Origin: JBGLNJ01 sp034434835
GTDB taxonomy: Bacteria > Chloroflexota > Anaerolineae > Fen-1058
Length of the DNA stretch: 64,000 nt
Reading direction: 5' to 3'
Assembly: GCA_034434835.1 (NCBI GenBank)
Contig: DAOTXX010000099.1
Location: 1-64,000, forward strand
Shown here: positions 19,301-27,508 of the stretch, piece after piece
Position numbering within the stretch: the stretch's first letter is position 1
Layout: each line of letters starts with the position of its first letter
Program-made: the position numbers and the translations under genes
The notes under the pieces: generated by a model
What the model was told of the DNA's origin: nothing
The model's database searches: none
Seen by the model: only the letters and a program-made list of their open reading frames with translations

Positions 19301-22300
19301 GGGGTTCGATAGCCTGGAGGCCAATTCCTTCCTTTCCGCCACGCTGCACCCCAGCCAGCGCAATGTCTGGGTCGTTCACCTGAGCGGGACGATTGCCGAC
19401 CCGTCGCTCCCCGGCGGCTACCCGGGCAGCGGCGTGCAGACCGACACAGTGCGCGTGTCGCTCTCCAGGATCACCCGCTGGGCCGGGAATGATTCCACCA
19501 CCGCGCCGATGCGGCCGGGCGACCAACTGGCGACGGTGAGCGGCAACACGTGGACGATAGATTATCAGATTTGGGATCCGCAGCCCAGCGGCATCTACAG
19601 CATCACCATCCAGGCCGCCGACCGGGCCGGCAACCAGCGCGCCGCCCGGTGGGAGGAGAATTACGGCGGCAGTCCTCCGGTCATCGTCCCGCGTATTTTC
19701 AGTGTGGACGCGACCGCGCCCGCCACGAATCTGGAGGTCGGCGTTCCAGCAATGGTGACCGACACGGCCTGGCTGCGCGGCAATGCGACGGACGATCCGG
19801 TTCCGGTGGTCGTGACCTACACCGTCGGCAGCGATAGCGGCGAGACCGGCGTATCCATCTATTGCGGTGACCCCGCTCAAGAAATAGAAATATTGCACCA
19901 CGCGGCGGTGTACACGCAGCCGGCCAGTTTCGAATGGAGCGGCCTGGCCTCGCGGAACGACTATTGCTGGGTGAGCATCACCAACACGATCGGCGCCAAC
20001 GTGGTCACCGGCACTGCGCGCGTGTGCGGCGAAGCGGTGGCGAGTTGGACGCCCAGCGCCGGCGCCAGCGCGCTGATCCAGTTCGACGTCCGCTCGGACG
20101 CCTGCGGGCCTTACTATCACACGGCCGGCGTGTGCCAGGTGCAGACCGAGTTTGTCCCCAACACGCCCGGCACGACCTACTATAACGAGCGACCGCTCGC
20201 CGGCACGGCGCTCTATGTGCCGTTCGAGGACCGGCCAGATGTCAACGGCGCATTGCGCTTCCAGGACCAGAGCGCGCAGCGCATGGTCGGCGATTGCCAG
20301 GGTGCAGGATGTCCCGCCGTCGGCGCGACGGGGCACCTGGGCAATGCCGCGCGCTTTGACGGTCGGGACGATTCGGTGCGCTTTGATAGTTTTGGCGCGT
20401 TCACCATGACGACCATCTCGGCCTGGGTGCAGCGCACGGGCGCGACCCGAGCGCGCGAGACCATCGTGTCCTACAAGGGAGTCGGCAACTGCGGCGCGAT
20501 GCTCTCGCTCAACGAGGACGGGCGCAGTCAATACCCCCGCTTTGCCGTCAACGTGGGCGGCGTGTGGCAGTCGGTTCAGGCTTTACAGCAGATCCCGCTC
20601 AACACATGGGTCCATCTGGCCGGCGCGTATGACGGCCAGACGATCCGCCTCTACCGCGATGGGCAACAAGTGGCCAGCGCTGCCGCGCCTGGCGCGATGC
20701 AGCAGTGTAGCGCCTCCACCACGATCGGCAGCAACCTCTCGCAGAATGCCGAGTTCTTCCCCGGCCTGATTGACGAGGTGCGCGTTCTGGATCGCGCGCT
20801 CTCGGCGCCCGAGGTCAAGACGCTGTACCTGGGCAGCGGGCCGGTGCTGGCGCTGCCGTTCGACCAGGCGTGGGTGGTGACGGGCACGGTGCTGTCCGAT
20901 GTATCGGGTTGGGGGCAGCAGGCCAGGCTGAACGCCGGCGCAGGCGATGAGGTCAACAAAGCCACAACCGGCGCGGTCGGCCCATACGCGCTGGAATTCG
21001 ATGGCGTGAACGACCACGTCCTGATTCCAGGTGGAATCAACCTGGCGAACATTTCCTTCACCGCGGCATTTTGGGCCAGGCGGGACAGCGTCGGACGATT
21101 CGACCTGGCGATCTCGCAGGGCAATCGCAACCTTGACAGAGGTCTACACATTGGATTCCGTGATACCAACCGGTTTACCTGCGCCTTTTATGAGGACGAT
21201 CTCGACACACCCGCAGCCTACACCGATACCGAGTGGCATCACTGGGTCTGCACCTACGAGGCCGCAGGCAGAACCCGCACCCTCTACCGGGACGGGGTCC
21301 AGGTTGCTCAGGATACAGCAGGTGCGCACTATCAAGGGACCGGTCCTCTGTACATTGGCAGGGCCTTCGAGGGAATCTATTTCGACGGCGCGCTGGACGA
21401 CGTGCGCATCTATCCGCGCGCGCTCTCGGCGCTCGAAATCCAGGCGCTGGCCGCCAGCGGCTGGCAGGCGGCCAGCCTGATCGGCGCAGGCACAAGATTT
21501 GCCGTGTGGGACGCGCAGCCTCCGTCCGGCCTCGAAGGCTCGTATCGCTTCGACGTGCGCGGGCAGGACTGCTACGGCCTGGTAGATACCTCCGTGCGCA
21601 GCCAGGGCGCCTGGCGCGGCGAAGTGGACACGTTGGCCCCGCGCGTCGTGCTCACCCGCACGACGGTCAACGGCAAGCTGCGCTACACCGCCACCGCCGT
21701 GGACTATAACCTGGTCGAGAGCGGCTTTTCCTCCCCGTGCGGCGCGGGCGTTTTCACAGTGCGCGAGCCGTTCGAGTCGCCCTGGTACGTGGCGCTGGCA
21801 GGGCAAACGCAGAACGGCAACGAGCGGCTCTATCGCCTGACGGCTGTCTGCGATCTGGCCTCGGTGCCTTCGCTGGTGGAAGCCGGCGCGCTCAACACGC
21901 CGGGCCTGGCGCAGGGCGTGGCCGTTTCCGGCGCCACTGCCTACGTGGCCGACGGGCACGGCGGCCTGCGCGTGGTGGACATCTCGAACCCACAGCGGCC
22001 GCGTTCTATCGGCGTCTATCCGATCTCGTGGCCCGCGCTGGCCGTGGACGTGGCCGTCGCCGGGAACTATGCTTATCTGGTGGTGGACGACCCGGCCGGC
22101 GACCGGCTGGAGGTGATAGATGTATCGAATCCCGGCCTGCCGCAACTCGTCGGATCCTATTCCGCTCCAACGATGGAACTCGGACATGGCATTACCATTG
22201 GCGGCGATAACGGCTACGTGCACGTGCCGGCCAACGTCGCCGGGGTGTGGGGCGTGCTGATCCTCACCGCAGCGCCCACACCTGTGCTGGTGAGTTACCT

Positions 22301-25300
22301 TCCGACTGTGGGACAGCCGCGCGGCGTGGCAGCTTCCGGCAATCTGGCCTATGTGACCCAAGACAGCGGCAACATGCTTCACATCTTCCAAACGTCTCCC
22401 ATCACGTTGGTATTGGGCAGTTACGCGCTGCCAGCGCAGGGTTGGGACGTCGCCGTCTCTGGTTCTTATGCTTACGTGGCCGACGATGTGGCCGGCCTGC
22501 AAATCATCAACATCTCCAATCCAGTGACGCCTACTCTGGAGGCCTCCTTCAATACACCGGGGCTGGCTCGCGCCGTCGCCCTTTCCGGCACGCACGCCCT
22601 GGTGGCGGATGGCGTCCTCGGCCTGCAAATGATAGACGTTTCGATTCCCTCGTTCCCACAGTCGGTCGGCGCGTTGGATACGCCCGGTCATGCGGTGGAC
22701 GTGGCGCACGCCGGACTCTATGCTTACGTGGCCGACGAGAGCATGGGCCTGCGCGCGATTCTGTTGCAGCCTGGCCCGGCCGAGCGCGTGACGGCCTGCG
22801 ACTCGGCCGGCCATTGTTCCATCGAAGCGGTCACGCTGCCCGGCCCGCCAGAGAGCGCCCGCGTCTCTATCCTGAATGTCCCGCCCGTGCTGGATAGCAC
22901 CAGTCCCTTCTCCATCACCGGCGAGGCTGTGGCGCTCACTTCCACCTTGCGCGCCCTGACTCTCACTGTGGACGGCGGCATCTTTTACACGGCCAACTGG
23001 CCCAGCGGCGCGCTCACCCAGACGCTCTGGGCCACGCCAAACTGGACGCCGACCGAAGGGTCGCACCAGGTCGTGGCGACTGTGACGACCTGGAGCGGCG
23101 GCATGGCCGTTGACGTGGCCGACATTATCGTGGATACGCTCCCGCCGGCCATTGGCATCGTCCCAACCGTGCTGACCACCACGCACTATCACCCGCCGCT
23201 GCTCGACGTGACCGGCTGGGTCACCGATGTGGCGACCAGCCTGCCGGACGTGGCATGGCGCGTCGGGGGCGGCGACTGGCAGCCGACTGCGGTCGTGAGC
23301 AACACCTGGGCCGGCGGATGGTACCTGGGCGGCTCGCCCGATGGAATCACTTTTACCGTCAGGGCGCTGGCGACTGACGTGGCCGGCCACACGACTCTGG
23401 TGACGCAGACTGTCATCGTGGACCTCACGCCGCCCACGCCCGTGACGCTCACGCTGCATGACAGCAGCGGTGTCGTCCCGCCCGGCACGACGGTGCGCGA
23501 ACCGACGCCGACCTTGACGCTCACCTGGACGGCCGCCAGCGACGGCAGCGGGGTGGGCGGGTATCAGGCCCGGTGGACGGCCCAAACGACGGCGACGTTG
23601 ACCACGACGGTCACGGCCCATGGCCCGGCCGACCTCAGCGACCCGTACACGGCCGGCGAAGCGCAAAAGGTCTGGGCTGGCCTCACCAGTGCGGACATCT
23701 ATGGCAACTCGCGCAGTCAAAGCATCGGCCCGGTCTATGCCGATAGTCCCTTCACGCCGGATTATTTGGACCTCCTCGATCCCGCCCATCCGCAAGATGT
23801 GTATCGCGGTTGGATGGACAGCGGGTGCAGCCAGGTGGGCGTGGACCGGCGCATCAATCGGAGCGCGCCACCCCGGGCCACGCTGAGCGCCGAGCAGCGC
23901 TTCTATGCTACGTGGAATTCGGAGGCGCTCCGCCTGACCTGGACGGGCGCCAACTGGAACATGGATGGCGACCTGTTCATCTATCTGGACCTCACGGCCG
24001 GCGGCGCGATCACAGCTTACAATCCATACACCACCGTTCCCACCATCTATCTACCCGGCGTCACGCCGACGATGACGGTCGGCGCGATGGCGGCCGACTA
24101 TCTGGTGTGGGTGCATGATGAGCAGACGGCCAGCCTCTTGCGCTGGACCGGAAGTGACTGGACGCTCGAAAGCGATCTGGCGCAAAACGCAATGTACCAG
24201 TTCATCGCGGCGGTCAACAACGGGCAGACGGATCTCTATCTGCCGTTCAGTTTGCTGGGCATCGGCAATCCCGCGGCGACTGCGCTGGACGTGGTGGCCT
24301 TGGCCAGCGAAGAGAACGCGCTGCAACTCTGGGCCGCGATGCCCAACAACAATCCGCTCAACAGCGCGCGCATAGTCGGCGCGATCAGCAGCGACGCGCC
24401 GGCCTTTGCGCTCTCCTATCGCTATCACTGGGCTGGTCTGGGACCTGGCGTGTGCCCGAACGGAAGCCTGACGCCCGGCGCGCCGCAGTACACCGATAGC
24501 GACCTGCACGCAACGCTCCTGGTCGAACCGGCCGGCGCGCTGCGCGGCATGGACGCCGCGCAACTCTGGCAGTGGCAGACGCTCGGCGGCGACCCCGGCG
24601 ACGTCAACTGGCTGTTGGGCATGGCCGAGTCGGGCGCATTGGTGGGCGATGGAGTGGTCGTCACGTTTACCCTCCGCGTGCAGAACCAGGGTACGGTCAC
24701 CGCGACGGGCGCGCTGGGCGACGTTTCATCCTACCACGCGCTGCGGCTGCCCTCCGGTACGCACCTGCCCGCCGAGCGCCGCGACCATCAGGTGGTGAAT
24801 CTGGGCAATATTCCGCCCGGCGGCGAAACCAGCCAGACCTTCATCGGCGTGGTTGACCGCGTGACGGCGCAGGGATACTATGCCGCGTGCGCGGGAAGCA
24901 AACCAGATTATGCCTGCACCGATTATCTGCGGCGGGCGACGCTGGAGGCGCGTCTGCACGACGACGCGCACAACATCTCCGGCCCCGCGCTTGAGCAACT
25001 CTGGAGCCGGCACCAGGCCGATACGCAGCCGCCCGAGTTCATGGGCGTGCAGCAGCCCGAATACGTCATCGCGGCGCAGAACAACCTGCTGGTCGGTTAC
25101 GCCTACGATGACTCGGCTGTGCCGATGGTCACGCTGACGATCACCGACCTGTGGGGCGTGTCCAATCAGATCGCCTGCCCGGACGACACGCCGACCGATG
25201 GGCAATGGACCTGCGCGTGGGATACGGGCGGCGTGCCAGATGGCGCCGCGTACAACATCAGCGTGCAGGCGACGGACCTGTTTGGACAGGCCAGCGTGTG

Positions 25301-26963
25301 GAGCAAGGCCCGCACGTTTGTCATAGATTCCCGTCCGCCCGACGTCACGCTCGACCTGGCGGCCAGCCACCTCGACGTGAGCAACGTGATCGGGTCGAGC
25401 GACTATCCGCTGTACGGGCAGATCGCCGACAATCGCGGGCTGGGCGGGCTGGACGTGTGCGTGGACGGCCGCTGCGCTCCGGCGCAACTGTGGCTGAGCG
25501 GCGGCGATACGGTTCACCTGTACGACGATGAGCCAACGGCGCCCATCGCCATCAACAGCGGCACGGCGTGTGGGGGCAGCCCCATCGTCCGCACCTTTAA
25601 TGTGACGGATAGCTTTGTCCTCGGCGACGTGAGCGTGGGTCTGGATATCGAACACGCGCGCCGCGACGACGTTCAGGCCGAGCTGGTCTCGCCCTCCGGC
25701 ACGCGCGTCCGCCTGCTCTACCACAGCGGCGTCACCGGCACATTCTGGGCCAACTATGACGTATCGCTGAACGACGTGGCCTCCACCGCCTACTCAGCCG
25801 GAGGCGGCGACGACCCGGCTGCGGCTTACTATGATCGCCCGGCGCGTCCCAACAAACCCCTGCAAGCCTTTTACGGCGAAAACGTGACCGGCACCTGGAC
25901 GCTTTCGATCTGCGATCTGATCCCGTCCGCGGGCGACGGATTGTATCACCGCAGCCAGTTGCGGCTCCAGCCGCGCGATACGGCAGCCCTCTCCGGCGAC
26001 TGGACGTTCATGGTGCGCAACGGCAAGCCGATGGACTGGGTCACGCAGACCGTCTCGCTCTATGGCGAGGACCGGGTCGGCAACCGGACGATCGATCCGT
26101 TGATCTTTGACGTCATCGTAGATAACGTGCCGCCGGTCATCACGACGACTCAACTGGCGAGATCGCTGGGGCTGACGCTGACCGTGTCGGCGCTGGCCGG
26201 GACCGTCAGCGATGGCGGCGGGGTGGCAGGCGTGTTCGTCACGGTCTGGGCGCCGGAGGGCGTCTATCGAGACGCAGCCGTGTTGAGTGGCAACTCGTGG
26301 AGCTATGACCTGCATCCGATCTCTATCGGGATGCATCGCTTGCAGGTCACGGCGATTGACCGGGCGGGCAACGTCGCCACGACCGAGGTCTTTGAGATCG
26401 AGATCAGGCCCATCACGTACACCTATCTGCCGATCGTGATGCGAAACTATGTGTCTGCCCCAGACCTGATCGTCGAAGACATTATCGCCACCCCCAATAA
26501 CGTCCAGGTGGTCATCAAGAACTGGGGCAATGCTCCTGTCCAAAACGATTTTTGGGTGGACGTTTACATCGCTCCGCACACGGAGCCTACTGGAGTCAAC
26601 CAGAGTTGGGACGATTTGGGCAGCCAGGGGCTGGTGTGGGGCGTGACGGACAGCGCGCTGCCGGCGCTCGCCCCGGGCGGCGTCATCACCCTCACGGTGG
26701 GAGACGCCTACTACTGGCCGAGCCATAGCCGCGTCTCCTGGCCGCTGGCAGTGGGCACGACGGTCTATGCCCAGGTGGACTCGTTCAACCCGGCTACGAC
26801 CTATGGCGCGGTGTTGGAAAACCACGAGATCATGGGCGAGGACTATAACAATATTGACATGGCAGAGGTGAGTGCGACCGGGGTCAGTGGAGCGATGGAG
26901 GTTTTGCCTCCGGCTTCAGACGATCGCTTGCCGCGGGCTGACCATCTGCCGCGTCGGCCATGA
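10329..26963 (+). CDS. Giant 5544-residue secreted multidomain surface protein
   Basis: A single open frame of 16.6 kb. The ATG at 10,329 follows AAGGAG and opens a signal peptide (MKRHPSLRLFFVLAAALL...). By DNA position: a LolA/LppX-like domain (10.44-11.12 kb); two hydrophobic segments (11.2-11.35); thrombospondin-3-like DxDxDG calcium repeats (11.5-11.92); a hydrophobic, glycine-rich stretch with several possible membrane helices (14.0-14.5); and a second calcium-repeat block (15.27-15.64). About six LamG/concanavalin-like domains follow (16.0-18.9 and 20.2-21.45), then Ig-like modules. An LVIVD beta-propeller with repeated AYVAD...VDIS lies at 21.87-22.76, a proprotein-convertase P-like domain at 25.56-25.97, and YLPIVMRN plus a CARDB-like end at 26.43-26.9. 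No enzyme motif is seen. A role in adhesion, matrix or cell contact is inferred. Confidence 0.9.
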   Translation: MKRHPSLRLFFVLAAALLCAAVLMPQGSRARPLSAQEEVQSAWQRAQQAGAYRFATEIVQTTHPAPKLVNVGRGSRQDTLRIEGETSLPNRTLRMTLWQEGGSALNARDGVEVRVEGDRAYGRPPGGTWEEIPDFSGAFAPGNDLLAYLAGAKNIRREARSEEGEPFAPRYTLYSFDVDGPAFATYLRDQMERYLIEKGELPAGLSLETSSLYRGVTGQGQIWIDDDGLPLRLTVHVKYPPEENGDQVEAQIQTDFSGFDRQRLAASRPWTERVIGALGLPRTPENWQRAGWQAGVMLGCVGLVLVLVTGGRSKKVYAVLVVTLILSMVVAPLLQSHQAAAFMDRQAARQAALEQEQKAQAVARDLQDQLTMSNWDPLRDPLAAQASGAGASGMTVGVTCTDDEKVKDTDKDGLSDCQERQYQTNLNNPDTDGDGLLDSWEVLRLGTEPGQKDSDGDGIPDGAEVRGFDYGGRHWYLDPNSVDSNNDGRPDTLECPGLGTTSQTCPDTDRDGTPDLFDRDDDNDGVPDRIDTAPTTVVGKTTPFNRERPFELVVNGLQANYPVLVDVQLRPVITDHLTYALNVLDWPSGDEDGQVQRRRNNDSTFATHLSAQDANNDPRTKNGDLRLIPMLEVELAGNDIPLPLTTTLRARVQAQGVDTSWPITTQPPVLTTWLSATVNLSQVGSNTRLDFQLQGTSPVTAEIYTGTCNGGVLDVSLGAVSNGGNATVTGRNLLTLADGAHVIVLKAAGHTAACATLADVPNGPYKDKMIDAEPLRAYGASARDLGDGRVTLLVPLNIVADETGGGRAAFGARVPYLPRGASLGAAQKVRVVWLVQMLTDYCRPMPPGSEETQETWCKYKESWVLDNTQLVHTYYDDWYITGLSVREDHGTDVAIAWEDPAAESQANRQYDDWLWLMALGLEQTYLTGRDQDGYKLRDIGVVTQTNGITVADTSIAGRFDAPLAPSVTITDRLGVPLTATLQVATFSYPQQDYVAYVMMTETVKILENNFTAYKDQGADAPTLLFLRDERYRAAELGMGGLATVSGAQVTFNLAGRPVETQASMSWAPYRYQNGRWQSYPLAEYWDKMYGRFASRFPEDPRLPADWRKDVQVGQITLAQAYYLSMMQGRVGLVAVGEQALPSGAPPTDTEVTQKIGDTLDVTGDVFAAINDNLSEPLVEWLAPRLPGAKLPPGVTPQTLSLKAIGESIRQGVSDKIAAIKALRTATWKQRAEFAGSAAIVIGTVAALSLGIASAVTSGRTQYILSVVGGAISSVLAVVSLVKVYRAASAAGWLKGMNLAANQIRKGAKIAGVVGTIIAAAVAIGVMIATIVMGPQTTEAVLTAIAVAIGAIIAAVILFAISLIPVVGQLIVAIIGAIDALVALVCAAAGWEGKYADAFCGGISGLMASYFTPYGYNVMVDIAEEGRFQLAAPFDYTFLHPEQGIAVGNELQFTAAVTNAIQFTTFPPDWKALAYAWQWNELVLRSSTFQYRWQAEEKDIHQNIERGTQSPSWTAAEWTKRFPFLTHKLYALASPTGDNAPLNQPGINQPLQLFLAEGYALPAQECILIPLPTVLVAPSLIPVCWVRADKGTNHTDLGKIFAFDVFPATLDEFYQATPKDGGYSLAWGQNTAITSTAPGGASLVFKRQLDFDGDGLRNAAVGGADPDDSKWDTDGDGLSDLYESQHRSDPARFDTDGDGLNDAEETRLRTDPTRQDSDGDGLTDKEEVDGWEFVYAFDAGGNQLRTWVTSDPLDTDTDGDGLPDLKEKAFGLNPRVVSDPNVLGLESKVTEIGVAHNPNDLVVRGGDTLRYTSTVENKLDSRFAQGLFSLSSSAPAVLNAAGVPPVQFVLNPHQQATLSGTLGVTSTSASQPVSLTQVAGALITDWREQSNFAEMWLPLNEGASAVQFADHSGNVPLRNATCSGSTCPTSGVPGYLGNGVRFDGSDDRLVVQDSPGFDFGTGGLTIAMWVNKTNSGRGSLLSWRNVQDNLDVYVDGTTLKVDLWVDWVGETVVSNGGTVGLNEWHHVAVVRDGAGNWTTYIDGIPRGSGTSAADLNRVDPGTPIWLGAGNSGYGIPVYAFGGSMDEVYIYRRALTPEEVAALYGRPVLRLQMEGPYVYADSSGFNNSAICSNPLCPTEAGITGNAARFDGRDYLVVPSRPSLNLSNGKFTIAAWMYPATTGDGSYDNHVQGIWGRYDGLADTALGTDVSSSVPTLLRIGRTLRFGFGNGSGWTRCDFANVLTLNDWNHVAVTYDASQASLYVNGALKGNCGMTGAPRSGDFYVGRASDRGLFTFFGLRSEVEGPDCGSHNEYSVRVDGQEIKYCGSMDTGDGCGYSDDPDWSKNPYVANYRNSLTLSVYELDYPREGGEAGCGGDDHMSPDAIISTADPSQIDYWQDFYDPPYDPNASEKDNNKKDRVQLRIKRDNPSIPFRGRLDELIIYKRPLDAAEVNELYLSTFTALHLRLDDAPGTNSLENAVDLSKQSNATCSGSACPTTGVSGRMNQAALFDGVDDGLYTQVRIEQSSAQAAARGTTLMAWVYPASTSAGFHQVLSSDNGGYDWSLLRNGNVWAVFNGTDTNALNTSASVDVNRWQHIAVVFLPGFGTFFYKNGALVQQWGTLSYDTSASSIVVGRNPSGGQHFDGRIDDVRIFNTALSDADVQRMFRAAPVFQMHLDDPLGATTFRDDANGNNGACSGNACPTAGEAIRGQIGTAAAFDGVNDVVTVADNALLDLSQFTLGAWVMPTNIKTVQQTLLDKDSNYRLFISPRSMTATLSFQAPCGTWRTVNAQAPLMQNQWNHVMATYDGTTARLYVNGYEQGRLAVSGPACANAQPLRFGSGFAGRLDEVTLYDHALSPFEVRDIFLYQGKWVESRYSQNILVDNDWPFSTLRSYTSTFPYLQNRDTVMHVEAHEPTSAIARVELGVRKDGQASYTWTAAPACLDAAGDTAFCPTFTPSGDGRYLLQTRATDVVSHTETPTRTYTLYVDGTPPQVGFDSLEANSFLSATLHPSQRNVWVVHLSGTIADPSLPGGYPGSGVQTDTVRVSLSRITRWAGNDSTTAPMRPGDQLATVSGNTWTIDYQIWDPQPSGIYSITIQAADRAGNQRAARWEENYGGSPPVIVPRIFSVDATAPATNLEVGVPAMVTDTAWLRGNATDDPVPVVVTYTVGSDSGETGVSIYCGDPAQEIEILHHAAVYTQPASFEWSGLASRNDYCWVSITNTIGANVVTGTARVCGEAVASWTPSAGASALIQFDVRSDACGPYYHTAGVCQVQTEFVPNTPGTTYYNERPLAGTALYVPFEDRPDVNGALRFQDQSAQRMVGDCQGAGCPAVGATGHLGNAARFDGRDDSVRFDSFGAFTMTTISAWVQRTGATRARETIVSYKGVGNCGAMLSLNEDGRSQYPRFAVNVGGVWQSVQALQQIPLNTWVHLAGAYDGQTIRLYRDGQQVASAAAPGAMQQCSASTTIGSNLSQNAEFFPGLIDEVRVLDRALSAPEVKTLYLGSGPVLALPFDQAWVVTGTVLSDVSGWGQQARLNAGAGDEVNKATTGAVGPYALEFDGVNDHVLIPGGINLANISFTAAFWARRDSVGRFDLAISQGNRNLDRGLHIGFRDTNRFTCAFYEDDLDTPAAYTDTEWHHWVCTYEAAGRTRTLYRDGVQVAQDTAGAHYQGTGPLYIGRAFEGIYFDGALDDVRIYPRALSALEIQALAASGWQAASLIGAGTRFAVWDAQPPSGLEGSYRFDVRGQDCYGLVDTSVRSQGAWRGEVDTLAPRVVLTRTTVNGKLRYTATAVDYNLVESGFSSPCGAGVFTVREPFESPWYVALAGQTQNGNERLYRLTAVCDLASVPSLVEAGALNTPGLAQGVAVSGATAYVADGHGGLRVVDISNPQRPRSIGVYPISWPALAVDVAVAGNYAYLVVDDPAGDRLEVIDVSNPGLPQLVGSYSAPTMELGHGITIGGDNGYVHVPANVAGVWGVLILTAAPTPVLVSYLPTVGQPRGVAASGNLAYVTQDSGNMLHIFQTSPITLVLGSYALPAQGWDVAVSGSYAYVADDVAGLQIINISNPVTPTLEASFNTPGLARAVALSGTHALVADGVLGLQMIDVSIPSFPQSVGALDTPGHAVDVAHAGLYAYVADESMGLRAILLQPGPAERVTACDSAGHCSIEAVTLPGPPESARVSILNVPPVLDSTSPFSITGEAVALTSTLRALTLTVDGGIFYTANWPSGALTQTLWATPNWTPTEGSHQVVATVTTWSGGMAVDVADIIVDTLPPAIGIVPTVLTTTHYHPPLLDVTGWVTDVATSLPDVAWRVGGGDWQPTAVVSNTWAGGWYLGGSPDGITFTVRALATDVAGHTTLVTQTVIVDLTPPTPVTLTLHDSSGVVPPGTTVREPTPTLTLTWTAASDGSGVGGYQARWTAQTTATLTTTVTAHGPADLSDPYTAGEAQKVWAGLTSADIYGNSRSQSIGPVYADSPFTPDYLDLLDPAHPQDVYRGWMDSGCSQVGVDRRINRSAPPRATLSAEQRFYATWNSEALRLTWTGANWNMDGDLFIYLDLTAGGAITAYNPYTTVPTIYLPGVTPTMTVGAMAADYLVWVHDEQTASLLRWTGSDWTLESDLAQNAMYQFIAAVNNGQTDLYLPFSLLGIGNPAATALDVVALASEENALQLWAAMPNNNPLNSARIVGAISSDAPAFALSYRYHWAGLGPGVCPNGSLTPGAPQYTDSDLHATLLVEPAGALRGMDAAQLWQWQTLGGDPGDVNWLLGMAESGALVGDGVVVTFTLRVQNQGTVTATGALGDVSSYHALRLPSGTHLPAERRDHQVVNLGNIPPGGETSQTFIGVVDRVTAQGYYAACAGSKPDYACTDYLRRATLEARLHDDAHNISGPALEQLWSRHQADTQPPEFMGVQQPEYVIAAQNNLLVGYAYDDSAVPMVTLTITDLWGVSNQIACPDDTPTDGQWTCAWDTGGVPDGAAYNISVQATDLFGQASVWSKARTFVIDSRPPDVTLDLAASHLDVSNVIGSSDYPLYGQIADNRGLGGLDVCVDGRCAPAQLWLSGGDTVHLYDDEPTAPIAINSGTACGGSPIVRTFNVTDSFVLGDVSVGLDIEHARRDDVQAELVSPSGTRVRLLYHSGVTGTFWANYDVSLNDVASTAYSAGGGDDPAAAYYDRPARPNKPLQAFYGENVTGTWTLSICDLIPSAGDGLYHRSQLRLQPRDTAALSGDWTFMVRNGKPMDWVTQTVSLYGEDRVGNRTIDPLIFDVIVDNVPPVITTTQLARSLGLTLTVSALAGTVSDGGGVAGVFVTVWAPEGVYRDAAVLSGNSWSYDLHPISIGMHRLQVTAIDRAGNVATTEVFEIEIRPITYTYLPIVMRNYVSAPDLIVEDIIATPNNVQVVIKNWGNAPVQNDFWVDVYIAPHTEPTGVNQSWDDLGSQGLVWGVTDSALPALAPGGVITLTVGDAYYWPSHSRVSWPLAVGTTVYAQVDSFNPATTYGAVLENHEIMGEDYNNIDMAEVSATGVSGAMEVLPPASDDRLPRADHLPRRP

Positions 26964-26971
26964 CGATGTGC

Positions 26972-27007
26972 CGGGTGCTGCGTGAGGCAAAACTCGCGCA
27001 GCACCCG
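26972..27007. other. Stable hairpin between the giant gene and the small secreted gene
   Basis: A 15-bp stem (with one G-T pair) has a GCAAAA loop and lies just before the GAGGAG ribosome site of the next gene. It has no T-run, so it is more likely an mRNA stabiliser or processing site than a terminator. Confidence 0.6.
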
Positions 27008-27028
27008 AGCCACTGAGGAGTTGCAAAG

Positions 27029-27508
27029 ATGGAGTACACAGCGCGTCGGCGTTTTGCCTTTGCACTTGTTGCTGGCATCCTCGCCATGCTGGTGGTGGCG
27101 GCGTCGCTGCTCTTGCCCACGCAGTCGGCGCAGGCTGGTCTGCCGCCCCGGCCCACACCTCAGGCCGGGTCCGGTTCGGATGCGGGCGGAGCGCCCATCG
27201 AGTTGCGCGTGCGCTTTGGTCAGGGGGAACAGGCTCGCCGCTGGCAAGAACTGTGGACGGTCGTCCAGTGGCAAGATACATTCGGCAACTGGCACGATGT
27301 CGAAGGGTGGCGGGGCACGCTCGACGAGATCGTGGATGGCGAGGGCAGACAGGTGTGGTGGGTGTATCGAAGGGACCTGGGCAAAGGGCCGTTCCGGTGG
27401 ATGGTTTATCAGAGTCCATCGGGCGGGCTGCTCGTCCGCAGCGAATCATTCCATCTGCCCGGCGCCGATGGGCAGACCGTGGAAGTGGCTGTGTCGCTCA
27501 AGCCCTGA
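27029..27508 (+). CDS. Small secreted protein, unknown function
   Basis: The 159-residue product has a clear signal peptide (RRRFAFALVAGILAMLVVAA... with an AQAG-type cleavage region), then a Pro/Gly/Ser linker and a compact beta-rich domain (ELWTVVQWQDTFGNWHDVEG, WWVYRRDLGKGPFRWMVYQS). Strong SD GAGGAG, 8 nt before the ATG. It begins 65 bp after the giant protein stop, on the same strand, so the two are probably cotranscribed and this could be an accessory or partner of the giant protein. I recognise no family. The WQDTFGNWHDVEGW pattern suggests a carbohydrate- or protein-binding beta domain, but that is only a guess. Confidence 0.8.
   Translation: MEYTARRRFAFALVAGILAMLVVAASLLLPTQSAQAGLPPRPTPQAGSGSDAGGAPIELRVRFGQGEQARRWQELWTVVQWQDTFGNWHDVEGWRGTLDEIVDGEGRQVWWVYRRDLGKGPFRWMVYQSPSGGLLVRSESFHLPGADGQTVEVAVSLKP

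Noticed and set aside
11235..23795. Very long open frames on the minus strand (up to 1046 codons) opposite the giant gene
   Set aside because: They are antisense shadows in high-GC coding DNA; they show no family motifs or ribosome sites, while the plus strand has coherent domains throughout.
27029..27508. The small secreted protein as a toxin immunity or toxin partner
   Set aside because: The giant protein shows no polymorphic toxin end, Rhs core or nuclease motif, and the small protein is itself exported.
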